Positions 48,425 through 57,514 are shown, numbered from the stretch's first letter. The stretch: DNA of 64,000 nucleotides from Roseomonas sp. KE0001 (GCF_016107285.1 NZ_RCVQ01000004.1:62001-126000); one strand, 5' to 3'. Notes: a model not told the origin generated them from the letters alone. Program-made: numbers and translations.

Positions 48425-48925
48425 ATGACGGCAAGTCCCGAACCCTTGATCTTCGAGGCGATCAGCGTGCCGCACCGCAGCCTGCGGCCCCTGGCGCTCG
48501 CCCTGCTGGCGGCGATGTGCCTGGGCTGGGCCCTGATCGGCAGCGTCGTCTTCCTGGTGCTGGGCGCCTGGCCGGTGGTGCCCTTCCTCGGCGTCGAGAC
48601 CCTGCTGGTCCTGGTCCTGGTCCTGCTGCACCACCGCTGGTCGGCCCGGGCGCGGGAGGTGGTCTCGCTCGGCGCCGGCCGGCTGGTGGTGCGCCGCACC
48701 GATGGGCGGGGCCGGCTGGAGGTGGCGGAGCTCGACCCCTACTGGAGCCGGGTGGAATGGAGCGAGCGGGAGGGGCTGGCACTTCGGCAGCGCGGCCGCC
48801 GGGTGGCGATCGGCCGCTACCTCTCCGAGCCCGAGCAGCGGGACCTGGCCGATGCCCTCGGCGCGGCGCTTGCCGCCTACCGCTCGCCGGTCTTCGACAA
48901 TCCGCAGCTGCGCGAGCCGGGCTGA
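48425..48925 (+). CDS. DUF2244 membrane protein
   Basis: A 166-residue protein of the DUF2244 family, widespread in alphaproteobacteria. It has an N-terminal FEAISVPHRSLRP, two membrane helices (about 22-50 and 53-70), then a cytoplasmic or periplasmic beta-rich part with YWSRVEWSEREGLALRQRGRRVAIGRYLSEPEQRDLADALGAAL. The function is unknown. It lies divergent to nth, as in many relatives. Confidence 0.85.
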   Translation: MTASPEPLIFEAISVPHRSLRPLALALLAAMCLGWALIGSVVFLVLGAWPVVPFLGVETLLVLVLVLLHHRWSARAREVVSLGAGRLVVRRTDGRGRLEVAELDPYWSRVEWSEREGLALRQRGRRVAIGRYLSEPEQRDLADALGAALAAYRSPVFDNPQLREPG

Positions 48926-48997
48926 GCGCGGGCGCACAACCCGGCGGCGGCCGGCGCGTTACGATTGTTACTTCGCGCATTTCCGGAAAGGCCGCCG

Positions 48998-49465
48998 ATG
49001 ACCTTCGATCCCAGGAGCGGTCCCCGCGCCCTCCGCCACGCCGGTGCCGTCGTCACGACGCTCGATCAGGCGCGCCGGGTGGTGCAGGCGCGGCTGTCCG
49101 CCGAGGCGGCGCAGGGCCGCACGCCGCTCGCCAACGGCCTCGAGGCGGCGCGGATGGTGCCGGAGAAGATGCTGGCCTTCTCGGCCGGCGGCATGGCCCT
49201 TGCGCAGGGCGGGGCGGATCTGTCCCGGCGCGCGCTGGAATACTCCCTGACGGAGATGGAGGCGGCCCACCGCGCCATGCTGCGCGCCGCCGCCAGCCGC
49301 TCGCCGCTGGGATGGTCGATGGCGCAGATGGAATGGGCGGCGGGGGCGATGGGCCGGGCCGCCGGCTTCGGCACCGCCTGCGTCACGGCGGGCCTCGGCG
49401 TGGCGGAGGCCTCGCTGCGCCCGGTCCGCCGGACGGTGGCCGGCAATGTCCGGCGCCTGCGCTGA
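48998..49465 (+). CDS. Phasin-like protein (possible PHA granule-associated)
   Basis: The 155-residue protein is largely helical, with the pattern RMVPEKMLAFSAGGMALAQGG, SRRALEYSLTEMEAAHRAML and WAAGAMGRAAGFGTACVTAG. This arrangement of long amphipathic helices with a Leu/Ala zipper resembles phasins that coat polyhydroxyalkanoate granules, but no phaC/phaZ gene is near and the sequence has no decisive motif. The start at 48998 has a GGAAAGG nearby. The gap before it (48926-48997) is A/T-richer in its last third and may hold the promoter. Confidence 0.55.
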   Translation: MTFDPRSGPRALRHAGAVVTTLDQARRVVQARLSAEAAQGRTPLANGLEAARMVPEKMLAFSAGGMALAQGGADLSRRALEYSLTEMEAAHRAMLRAAASRSPLGWSMAQMEWAAGAMGRAAGFGTACVTAGLGVAEASLRPVRRTVAGNVRRLR

Positions 49466-49565
49466 GAGCACGGCGTCCGGGGCGTCGTCGCGAGATCGGC
49501 GGGCGGTCATGGAGAAGGCGCCGGAGGTCTCCCCCCGGCGCCTGTTGCGGTCCTGGGCGGTGGCC

Positions 49566-50897
49566 TCAACCGAGGCGTTCGCCGTGCAGCGAGACGTCGA
49601 GGCCCTCGCGCTCCTCCTCCTCGGTGACGCGCAACCCGATCACCACATCGACCACCTTGAGAAGGATCCAGGTGCCGATGGCGGTGAAGATGAAGGTCGC
49701 GACCACCGCGTAGAGCTGCAGCATGAACTGCGCGAAGGAGCCGGCGATGCCTTCCGGCAGGCCCGGCGTGGCCGAGAGTGGGCCATAGGCGAAGATGCCG
49801 GTCAGCAGCGCGCCGACGATGCCGCAGATGCCGTGCACGCCGAAGGCGTCCAGGCTGTCGTCATAGCCGCACCAGTGCTTCAGCGCCGTGGCGCCCCAGA
49901 AGCCGGCGAGGCCGGCGACGACGCCGATGATCAGCGCCGGGAAGGGCAGCACGAAGCCGGCGGCCGGGGTGATGGCGACGAGGCCCGCCACCGCGCCCGA
50001 GATGGCGCCCAGCACCGAGGGCTTGCCCTTCAGCATCCACTCGGCGAACACCCAGGCGAGGGTGGCGGCGGCGGCGGCGATCTGCGTCACCAGCATGGCC
50101 ATGCCGGCGCGTCCGCCGGCCGCCGCGGCGGAGCCGGCGTTGAAGCCGAACCAGCCCACCCACAGCAGGGCAGCGCCGATCACGGCCAGGGACAGGTTGT
50201 AGGGCGACATGTTCTCGGTGCCGAGGCCGATGCGCTTGCCGAGCACCACGGCGCCGACCAGGCCCGCCACGCCGGCATTGATGTGCACCACCGTGCCGCC
50301 GGCGAAGTCGAGCGCGCCGAGGCCGAAGATCCAGCCGTTCGGATGCCAGACCCAGTGCGCGACCGGGCTGTAGATCAGCAGCGACCAGAGGATGGTGAAG
50401 ACCACCACGGCCGAGAACTTGGCGCGGTCCGCCCAGGCGCCCGTGGCCAGCGCCGGGGTGATGATGGCGAAGGTCATCTGGAACATGATGAAGACGGTCT
50501 CGGGCACGGTGAAGGCCACCGCGCCGTCGCCGCTGCCCAGGGTGAAGGGCTGGTCCCAGTTCGCCGCGACGCCCGAGAGGAAGACCTTCGACAGGTCGCC
50601 GATATAGGCGCCGCCCTCACCGAAGGCGATGCTGTAGCCGGCCACCATCCAGATGACGCTGCACAGCGCCGCCAGGAAGAAGGACTGCATCATGGTGGCC
50701 AGCACGTTCTTCTTGCGGACCATGCCCGCGTAGAAGAGCGCCAGGCCCGGGATGGTCATCATCAGCACCAGGGCGGTGCTGGTCAGCATCCAGGCGGTGT
50801 CGCCGGCGTTGACCGTGGCCTCCTCCTGCGCGAAGGCCGGCGCGGCCAGCAGCAGGACGGCGAGGGACGCGGATGCGCCGCGTGCCAGGATTCGCAT
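49566..50897 (-). CDS. amtB: Ammonium transporter AmtB
   Basis: An inner-membrane trimeric ammonium channel. The 443-residue precursor has a signal peptide (ending APAFAQ), about eleven membrane helices (DTAWMLTSTALVLMMTIPGLALFYAG is the first), and the conserved pore histidines in VVHINAGVAGLVG and FGVHGICGIVG. CGAGGATC before ATG 50897 decides the start. It follows glnK by 56 bases, the usual PII-regulated pair. Confidence 0.95.
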   Translation of the reverse strand: MRILARGASASLAVLLLAAPAFAQEEATVNAGDTAWMLTSTALVLMMTIPGLALFYAGMVRKKNVLATMMQSFFLAALCSVIWMVAGYSIAFGEGGAYIGDLSKVFLSGVAANWDQPFTLGSGDGAVAFTVPETVFIMFQMTFAIITPALATGAWADRAKFSAVVVFTILWSLLIYSPVAHWVWHPNGWIFGLGALDFAGGTVVHINAGVAGLVGAVVLGKRIGLGTENMSPYNLSLAVIGAALLWVGWFGFNAGSAAAAGGRAGMAMLVTQIAAAAATLAWVFAEWMLKGKPSVLGAISGAVAGLVAITPAAGFVLPFPALIIGVVAGLAGFWGATALKHWCGYDDSLDAFGVHGICGIVGALLTGIFAYGPLSATPGLPEGIAGSFAQFMLQLYAVVATFIFTAIGTWILLKVVDVVIGLRVTEEEEREGLDVSLHGERLG

Positions 50898-50953
50898 GAT
50901 CCTCGGTTCCACTTTCTTCTGCTTCTCGGGCTTCTGGGTCTCGGGGCGCGCGG

Positions 50954-51310
<357 letters not shown>

Positions 51311-51335
51311 TTATCCGCGTAGCCGAAGCCGCCAA

Positions 51336-51351
51336 TGCGAGCGGCGTGCCA
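51336..51351 (-). promoter_or_regulatory. Sigma-54 promoter of glnK-amtB
   Basis: On the minus strand TGGCACG (51351-51345) and TCGCA (51340-51336) keep the sigma-54 GG-N10-GC spacing and match TGGCACG-N4-TTGCA with one mismatch. It lies 44 bases upstream of the glnK ATG. An NtrC-type activator would be needed; no clear enhancer was found in the 150 bases beyond it. Confidence 0.78.
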
Positions 51352-51500
51352 CACTGCGTAACAGGCGCCAGGACCCTCAAGGCCAAGCCAGGTACCTCCG
51401 AATGCCCGGAATTTAGGCAGATGCGCCTGCTTGTCGCGCTCGCCGGCCCTTGTTCCCGCCCCGGCCTTCCGGCGCCGGGTCCGAGGCGGCATCATGGGCC

Positions 51501-52799
51501 ATGACCCAGAGCGACCCCGCATCCCCCGAGGCCCCGCCGCGCGCGGTGGATGTCTGCATCATCGGCGCCGGGCCGGTCGGCGCCACGCTGGCCACCGTGC
51601 TGGCCTCGCATGGCGTGACGGCCGCGGTGGTGGACAGCGCGCCGCTGCCGCCCATGGAACTGCCGGATTTCGATGGCCGCGCCTATGCCATCGCGCTCAC
51701 CAGCCGCAACCTGCTGGAGGCGGCTGGGGTCTGGCCGCTGCTGCCCTGGGCGCCGGGGCCGATCGAGCGCATCCGTTGCGCCGATGGCCGGCCGGGGGAG
51801 AGCGCGAGCCGGATGGCGCTGCATTTCGACGCCGCCGAGACGGGGGAGGGGCCCTTCGGCTGGATGGTCGAGGCGCGGGCGCTGCGCATGGCGCTGAATG
51901 CCCGCATGGCGGCGCTGGCGCATCTGACGGTCCTCGCCCCGGCGCGGGCGGAGGTGTCACGCGGGCCGGCCGGGGTGGAGATCCGCCTCTCGACGGGGCA
52001 GCGGCTGCGCGCCCGGCTGGTCGTGGCGGCCGAGGGGCGGCGCTCGCCCCTGCGCCGGCAGGCCGGCATCGGTGCCGCCAGCTTCGACTACCACCAGACC
52101 GGGATCGTCGGCGCCATCGCGCATGAGCGGCCGCACGGGGGCACGGCGCTGGAGCAGTTCCTGCCGAACGGCCCCTTCGCCCAGTTGCCGCTGGCGCCGA
52201 CGCCCGAGCACCCGAACGCCTCGGCCATCGTCTGGTCCGAGAAGCGCCATCTGGCCGAGCGCTTCCTGGCGCTGCCGGATGCCGCCTACGGGCACGAGAT
52301 CCAGCGCCGCATGGGGGATCACCTCGGCCGCGTCACGCCGATCGGCCGCCGCTGGTCCTATCCGCTGACCGCCATGCAGGCGGCGCGCTATGCCGATACC
52401 CGCCTTGCCCTGGTGGGGGACGCGGCGCATGGCATCCATCCGATCGCCGGTCAGGGGCTGAACCTCGGCTTCCGCGACGTCGCCGCCCTGGCCGAGATGG
52501 TGATCGAGGCGGTGCGGCTGGGCGGGGACCCGGGCGCCCCCGGGCTGCTGGCCCGCTATCAGGCGGCACGGCGGCCGGATGCCATGCTGATGCTGGGCGC
52601 GACCCATGCGCTGGAGCGGCTGTTCGGCAACAGCCTGCCGCCGCTCCGCCTGGCGCGCCGCCTCGGCCTCGCCGCCGTGGAGCGGATGCCGCCGCTGAAG
52701 CGGTTCTTCGCCCGCGGCGCCATGGGCTTCGGCCCCGTCACCGGCGCGCTGATGCTGGGGTCCGGCGTGGCGCCGGCGCTGCCCCGGCCGGATGGCTGA
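51501..52799 (+). CDS. UbiH/UbiF/COQ6-family FAD monooxygenase
   Basis: A ubiquinone-ring hydroxylase of the UbiH family, 432 residues. It has the FAD motif VDVCIIGAGPVGATLATVLASHG, GWMVEARALRMALNARM, LVGDAAHGIHPIAGQGLNLGFRDVAALAE (the flavin-binding GD block) and the C-terminal FARGAMGF. The ATG at 51501 begins the conserved region; the upstream in-frame ATG adds a GC-rich extension. Which ring carbon it hydroxylates cannot be told. It is divergent from glnK-amtB. Confidence 0.88.
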   Translation: MTQSDPASPEAPPRAVDVCIIGAGPVGATLATVLASHGVTAAVVDSAPLPPMELPDFDGRAYAIALTSRNLLEAAGVWPLLPWAPGPIERIRCADGRPGESASRMALHFDAAETGEGPFGWMVEARALRMALNARMAALAHLTVLAPARAEVSRGPAGVEIRLSTGQRLRARLVVAAEGRRSPLRRQAGIGAASFDYHQTGIVGAIAHERPHGGTALEQFLPNGPFAQLPLAPTPEHPNASAIVWSEKRHLAERFLALPDAAYGHEIQRRMGDHLGRVTPIGRRWSYPLTAMQAARYADTRLALVGDAAHGIHPIAGQGLNLGFRDVAALAEMVIEAVRLGGDPGAPGLLARYQAARRPDAMLMLGATHALERLFGNSLPPLRLARRLGLAAVERMPPLKRFFARGAMGFGPVTGALMLGSGVAPALPRPDG

Positions 52800-52808
52800 G
52801 CGCCGGCC

Positions 52809-53762
52809 TCAGCCGGGGAGCTTCGGTTGCCCCGCGGCGAGCGCCCGGCGGCGCCCGACGCCGAGGCGGGGGAGCAGGCCGCGCAGCCGGGCGGGGATCT
52901 TGCGCAGCTTGTCCATCAGCATGGGGCCGAGCGGCTTGACCGGATGCCACAGCATGTCCGGCTGGCGGCCGATGACGAAGCGCGGCGGCGCGGCGACGAA
53001 GCTGCCGGCGGTGCCGGCGAGGTCCTGGGGCGCGTTGCTGTACCAGCGGCCCCGGTTGTCGGCCCGCACGAAGTGGCCGTCGCTGCCCAGATCCTCCACC
53101 GCCAGCCCGGCCTGGCGCAGGATGGTCGGCAGGGTGACCTCGGCATGGCCGGCCCAGCCCTGGCGATAGGCGAGGTCGATCGCCTGCATGGCGGAGCGGC
53201 TGAGCCGGTAGACCGGCAGGAAGCAGCACAGGCGGTCCTCCGGCGCCAGGGGCGGCACGGCCGGCGGCGTGCGCAGCGTGTCCCAGTAGAGCCAGTTCGG
53301 GTGCTCCGCGCCGCTGCGCACCGTGGTGGTCAGCAGATCCGCGGCCGAACTCTCGAAATGCTGCAGGAAGCGGGTCCAGGAGCCGGAGATGCGGACGTCG
53401 TACTCGATGATCCAGTAGTAATCGTATTCCGGATGCCGGGCGTGGAAATGCAGCGGCATCAGGTCAGAGTGGCCGTCGTCGCGCACGCTCCAGCCGGGCA
53501 CCATCCGGCCTTCGGCGTCGATGCCGGCCTTGCGCCCATAGGCGGGCAGGCGGCACTCGGCGGTCAGCGCCACATGATGCCGCTCCCGCTCCAGCCGGGC
53601 CGGGATGCCCTTGCGGCTCGGCGTGTGCAGCAGCACGAAGGCGTCATAGCCGGGCGGGCACTCGGCCTTCAGCTTGCGGAACACGCGGGCGAGCGAGGGG
53701 TTGTAGAAGTGCGTCTGCAACAGGACGGCGCAGCGCCCGGGAGGGGCTGGGGGCGGGGACAT
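52809..53762 (-). CDS. Glycosyltransferase-like protein of unknown specificity
   Basis: The 317-residue protein opens with CAVLLQTHFYNPSLARVFRKLKAE and has an acidic turn YDYYWIIEYDVRISGSW that looks like a DxD-type nucleotide-sugar or metal site, followed by WTRFLQHFESSAADLLTTTV, LCCFLPVYRLSRSAMQAID and GHAEVTLPTILRQAG. This order (donor loop, late histidine/glutamate, TLP) recalls GT-A-type or DUF3405-like glycosyltransferases, but I cannot place it in a family with certainty. The ATG at 53762 begins the fold; an upstream frame adds a low-complexity leader. It is separated from the EF-hand gene by 125 bases that hold a palindrome. Confidence 0.6.
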   Translation of the reverse strand: MSPPPAPPGRCAVLLQTHFYNPSLARVFRKLKAECPPGYDAFVLLHTPSRKGIPARLERERHHVALTAECRLPAYGRKAGIDAEGRMVPGWSVRDDGHSDLMPLHFHARHPEYDYYWIIEYDVRISGSWTRFLQHFESSAADLLTTTVRSGAEHPNWLYWDTLRTPPAVPPLAPEDRLCCFLPVYRLSRSAMQAIDLAYRQGWAGHAEVTLPTILRQAGLAVEDLGSDGHFVRADNRGRWYSNAPQDLAGTAGSFVAAPPRFVIGRQPDMLWHPVKPLGPMLMDKLRKIPARLRGLLPRLGVGRRRALAAGQPKLPG

Positions 53763-53847
53763 GCTGCGCGGGCTCCATCGTCGCGATGGGGGCGTGAGAG
53801 TTGCGCCTCCCGAAACCAACCCTCCTATCGCAGATCGGGCCGGCCGC

Positions 53848-53863
53848 GCATCATTTATGATGC
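53848..53863. promoter_or_regulatory. AT-rich palindrome upstream of the glycosyltransferase-like gene
   Basis: GCATCAT-TT-ATGATGC is a 16-base inverted repeat in an unusually A/T-rich patch (53845-53885). It lies about 86 bases upstream of the gene at 53762 (minus strand) and just after the EF-hand gene stop. It could be an operator or part of a promoter; no hexamer pair is certain. Confidence 0.4.
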
Positions 53864-53887
53864 ACCGCGAAACGAATCGCCAGAAAG

Positions 53888-54790
53888 TTAATCTTCAAGC
53901 AACAGGCTGTCCAGAAGGCTGCGCATCAGGCTCATGCCCTCCTGCACCCCTTCCAGCCGCAGCGGCCGCCCGGCCTCGCTGCCGGTGGCGCGGCTGAAGC
54001 TGCTGCGGTCCTGCGCCAGCTCGGTGGCGGAGAGCTTGCCGTCGCCGTCATAGTCCAGGCTCTCCAGCGTCAGCCGGGCGACGGCCATGCCGGCGATCAC
54101 GCCGCCGCCTCCGGCCGCCACGAGCGCCTCCGGCGCCGCGTCCTCGGCGGCGGCCAGGACCCAGGCCATGCCGCGCACCAGGCGCGAGATCTCGGCCGGG
54201 GAGAGCAGCCGGTCCCCCGAGACGTCCGCCTCGCCCATCAGCGCGGCGATGCAGCCCGCCATGGAGGCGGCCGGACCGCCGCAGGCCGCCTCCAGCACCT
54301 CCAGGCTGGAGAGCACGGCCAGACCCTCGCCATGGCGGGCGGCGAAAGCCGGTGGCGGGATGGGGCAGCGCCGCCAGCTGCGGATCGGGGTCTCGCCCGG
54401 CAACCGGTCATCGCGCAGCTTGGCGTCCGGCTCGGCGCTCTCGAGGCTGGCGGGATCGCCGCGCAGCATCATCCGCGGCGCCTCCGCCCCCCGGCCGGTG
54501 CCGATGCTCCAGCCCTCCGCCTGCCGCATGCCGGTGAAGCGCACCAGCCGGGCCGGGCCATCGGCCGGCAGGCGGGCCACGGCGCGGGCGGTGACCTGGA
54601 GCATGGCGCCGGGGGCGGCGCAGTCGCCGGCGAACCAGGCCCCGCGCAGCCCCGCCGGGGTGGCCAGCGGCGGCGCCTCGGCGGCGGGCGCGGCCGGCTG
54701 CCCCCGGGCACCCTGGGGCGGGACGAGGCCGGCGAGGCAAAGGCCGAGCAGGAGGGGGCCAAGCAGGATGGGGAGACGAGCGCGGATCAT
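53888..54790 (-). CDS. Secreted EF-hand protein
   Basis: A 300-residue product with a signal sequence (LPILLGPLLLGLCLAGLVPPQGARGQ), a cysteine-containing N-terminal domain (GAWFAGDCAAPGAMLQVTARAV), and two calcium-type EF-hand loops: residues 189-200 (DVSGDRLLSPAE) and 246-257 (DYDGDGKLSATE), both with ligands at the standard positions 1, 3, 5, 9 and 12. The rest is not recognised. Its ATG overlaps the stop of the five-repeat protein (ATGA), so the two are translated together and probably work together outside the cytoplasm. Confidence 0.78.
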   Translation of the reverse strand: MIRARLPILLGPLLLGLCLAGLVPPQGARGQPAAPAAEAPPLATPAGLRGAWFAGDCAAPGAMLQVTARAVARLPADGPARLVRFTGMRQAEGWSIGTGRGAEAPRMMLRGDPASLESAEPDAKLRDDRLPGETPIRSWRRCPIPPPAFAARHGEGLAVLSSLEVLEAACGGPAASMAGCIAALMGEADVSGDRLLSPAEISRLVRGMAWVLAAAEDAAPEALVAAGGGGVIAGMAVARLTLESLDYDGDGKLSATELAQDRSSFSRATGSEAGRPLRLEGVQEGMSLMRSLLDSLLLED

Positions 54791-56358
54791 GGCAGGTTCA
54801 CCTCGGTGCCGGCGCAGAGGTCGAAATCCGGCCGGTCCAGCAGCCGCCCGTCGCGGAACACCCCGCGCAGGTGGACGGTGCAGCCCAGCCCGCCGGGCGG
54901 GGCGAAGTCCAGGGTCTCGCCGCGGCCGAGCACCGTGGCGCCCAGCCGGTCCGGCCCGCGGGGCGCCCCCGGCGCATCGGCATAGAGCTCGACCAGCGGC
55001 ACGCCGCCGGTGTTGCGGAAGCGCACGCTGCCCTCGCGCGGCGGCCCCTGCTCCACCGGCCCGGCGCCCTGGCCGAGCCGCTCCGCCAGGGTCCAGCCCG
55101 GGCGCAGCACGATCAGGCTGTTCTCGCAGATGTCGAGGCCGCGCCGCTCCTCGGCGCCGCCATTGGCGAAGACGATGCGCAGATCCGCCTCGCAGGCGCT
55201 GCGCAGCACCAGCTCGGTGCGCGCACCGCGCTCCATCGGCCGCCCCTCCAGCCGGTCCTCGCCCCAGTCGCTGTCATTGACCGGCGAGGCGTAGATCTCC
55301 TGCACCGCGGCGCCGTGGCGGTTGACCAGGGTGACGGCGCGCTCGGGCGCGCGCGGGATGCCGCCGCCGTCGAAGCGGATGGCGCCGCCATCGCAGAGAT
55401 CGACGCCGCTCTTCTCCTCGGCCGCGTCGTCCTCATAGACGGCGCGCAGGTCGGCGAGGCAGCTCCGGCTGCGCAGCCGCAGGCGCAGGCTCTCGCCGGA
55501 GTCGAGCAGGGTGGCGCCCAGCCGGTCGGGGCCCCAGCGTGGCCCGCCGCCCTCTCGCGCCCCCTCCGGCGCGCCCTCGGGCGCGGTGCCGCGGCCCACG
55601 GCGTAGAGATTGCGCATGGCGCGCCCGCTGGCGTTCTCGACCTCCGCCTGGCGCCAGGGGATGGCGGCGTCGCCGAAGCTCACCCGGCTGCGGCGGCAGA
55701 GATCGACACGCCGCTTCTCCTCGACCGAATCGTCCTCGAAGACCGCGGTCAGGTCGTAGAGGCACTGCCGGGCGCGCCCCAGGCGCAGCCGGAAGGTGGC
55801 CTCGGGGGCCACGATCTCGGCGCCCAGCCGGTCGGGGCCCCGTGCCCCCGCGCCGGCCGGCATGGCATAGAATTCACGGAGCGCCAGGTCGGTGTCGTTC
55901 ACCACATCGGCTTCGCGCAGGGGCGCCGAGGGATCTCCCAGCGTCAGCCGCGGGTTGCGGCAGAGATCGACGCCACGCCGTTCCTCGACGCTGCCATCGG
56001 CCAGCACGCCGCGCACGTCGTGGAGGCAGAGCCGCGCGCGGCCGAGCGGCACGCGCAGGCTGGCGCCGGAGGGCAGGGTGTCGGAGGCGCCCAGCCGGTC
56101 CTCGCCCTGCTCGGTGCTGCCGGCCGGCACGACGTACAGCTCGCTCAGCGCCAGGCCCAGCTCATTGGCGATCACCGCCTCCGTCACGGCATCCGGGCGC
56201 GCCGGTGGCCGGGCGGGCGGCTGTGCCGGGCGCTGCGCCAGGGCGGGGCGGAAGGCGGGAAGGCTCCAGGGAAGGACGCTGCCGGGAAAACCGTGCCCGG
56301 CCGGTTGCGGCAAGGGTGCGGCCAGCAGCGCCAGCACCATTCCCAGACAAAGCCGCAT
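54787..56358 (-). CDS. Secreted five-repeat protein with paired cysteines
   Basis: A 523-residue product with an N-terminal signal region and a Pro/Arg-rich linker (43-57), then five tandem domains of about 80 residues: 62-140, 151-229, 239-330, 342-418, 444-522. Each has an N-terminal LY.. strand pair, a GxDRLG(A/E) turn (87-90, 176-179, 278-281, 368-371, 470-473), and two cysteines exactly 22 residues apart (C111/133, C199/221, C300/322, C389/411, C493/515) within C-x-x-D-[LV]-x-x-[VAI]...EE[RK]xxx[DG]LC-type motifs. Single copies of such a domain occur in alphaproteobacterial secreted proteins; the five-fold array is unusual. The cysteine pairs are likely disulfides. Function unknown. The gene starts the operon with the EF-hand protein and is divergent from tctC. 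Confidence 0.72.
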   Translation of the reverse strand: MRLCLGMVLALLAAPLPQPAGHGFPGSVLPWSLPAFRPALAQRPAQPPARPPARPDAVTEAVIANELGLALSELYVVPAGSTEQGEDRLGASDTLPSGASLRVPLGRARLCLHDVRGVLADGSVEERRGVDLCRNPRLTLGDPSAPLREADVVNDTDLALREFYAMPAGAGARGPDRLGAEIVAPEATFRLRLGRARQCLYDLTAVFEDDSVEEKRRVDLCRRSRVSFGDAAIPWRQAEVENASGRAMRNLYAVGRGTAPEGAPEGAREGGGPRWGPDRLGATLLDSGESLRLRLRSRSCLADLRAVYEDDAAEEKSGVDLCDGGAIRFDGGGIPRAPERAVTLVNRHGAAVQEIYASPVNDSDWGEDRLEGRPMERGARTELVLRSACEADLRIVFANGGAEERRGLDICENSLIVLRPGWTLAERLGQGAGPVEQGPPREGSVRFRNTGGVPLVELYADAPGAPRGPDRLGATVLGRGETLDFAPPGGLGCTVHLRGVFRDGRLLDRPDFDLCAGTEVNLP

Positions 56359-56513
56359 TCAGCACACACCCCCAGACCGCGCGGCGGAGAATGCGGGGCG
56401 GGGAGGGGTGGCGCAAGCCGCAACCGGCGGTTTCCAAAACGCATTTTGCGCTTTGCCGGAAGTGTGGTTATCGCGCAACTTCGAACGCCAAGAAATCGTC
56501 CTGAGGAAGAGCC

Positions 56514-57512
56514 ATGTTGCGCCGTGATCTCCTGACCCTCGCCGCCGCCGGCGCCGTCCTGCCCTGGCTCGGCGCCTCCCGGGGCGCGCCGGCCCTGGTG
56601 CAATCTGCCCTGGCGCAATCCGCCCAGCGCTACGCCTCGATGCACATCTTCATCCCCGGCGGCCCGGGCGGCGGCTGGGACGGACTCGGCCGCGCCATCG
56701 AGCAGGTGGCGCGCCAGGCCGGCATGGTCGGCAACTTCCAGTTCGAGAATGTCGGCGGCGCCGGCGGCACGGTGGGCCTGCCGCGCTTCGTCTCGCAGCG
56801 CCGCGGCCGCGAAGGCAGCATCATGGTGTCCGGCGGCGTCATGGTCGGCTCGGTGCTGGCCAACAAGTCGCCGGTCGGCCTTAGGGACGTGACGCCGATC
56901 GCGCGCATGACCACCGAGCCCGCCGTCATCGTCGTGCCGGCGAGCAGCGACCTGAAGGACCTGCCCGCCTTCCTGGCGGCGCTGAAGAGCAATCCGGGCG
57001 GCACCTCGGTGGCCGGCGGCAGCGCCGGCGGCATGGACCACATCATCCTGGGCCTGCTGCTGAAGTCGCAGGGCCGTTCGGCCAAGGAGGCCTCCTACGT
57101 CGCCTTCGCCGGCGGCGGCCCGGCCCAGGCGGCGATCCTCGGCGCGCAGGTGAAGGCCGGCATCTCGGGCATCTCGGAGTTCGCCGAGCAGATCAAGGCC
57201 GGGCGGATGCGGGCCCTGGCCACCACCGGCGAGACGCGCAGCCTCGAGGGCGTGCCGACGCTGAAGGAGAGCGGCGTCGATATCGTCATGGGCAACTGGC
57301 GCGGCGTCTTCGGCCCGCCCGGCATCAAGCCCGAGGCGCGCGAGGGGCTGGTGAAGTTCGTCACGGATCTGCATGCGCTGCCGGCCTGGAAGGAGATGCT
57401 GCAGCGCCAGGGCTGGGACGACGCCTTCCTCTCCGGCGACGACTTCGACGCCTTCCTGAAGCGGGACGAGGCCGCCACCGCCGAGGTGCTGCGCGAGATC
57501 GGGCTGATCTGA
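56514..57512 (+). CDS. tctC: Tripartite tricarboxylate transporter binding protein TctC
   Basis: Periplasmic Bug-family receptor, 332 residues, with a signal sequence (LTLAAAGAVLPWLGASRGAPALVQSALAQ), FIPGGPGGGWDGLGRAIEQVARQAG and GNFQFENVGGAGGTVGLPRFV. It heads a complete tctC-tctB-tctA set, with 2 and 3 bases between the genes. The ligand is probably a carboxylate but cannot be read. The 155-base upstream gap, shared with the divergent five-repeat gene, is A/T-richer around 56432-56500 and presumably holds both promoters. Confidence 0.9.
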   Translation: MLRRDLLTLAAAGAVLPWLGASRGAPALVQSALAQSAQRYASMHIFIPGGPGGGWDGLGRAIEQVARQAGMVGNFQFENVGGAGGTVGLPRFVSQRRGREGSIMVSGGVMVGSVLANKSPVGLRDVTPIARMTTEPAVIVVPASSDLKDLPAFLAALKSNPGGTSVAGGSAGGMDHIILGLLLKSQGRSAKEASYVAFAGGGPAQAAILGAQVKAGISGISEFAEQIKAGRMRALATTGETRSLEGVPTLKESGVDIVMGNWRGVFGPPGIKPEAREGLVKFVTDLHALPAWKEMLQRQGWDDAFLSGDDFDAFLKRDEAATAEVLREIGLI

Positions 57513-57514
57513 CC

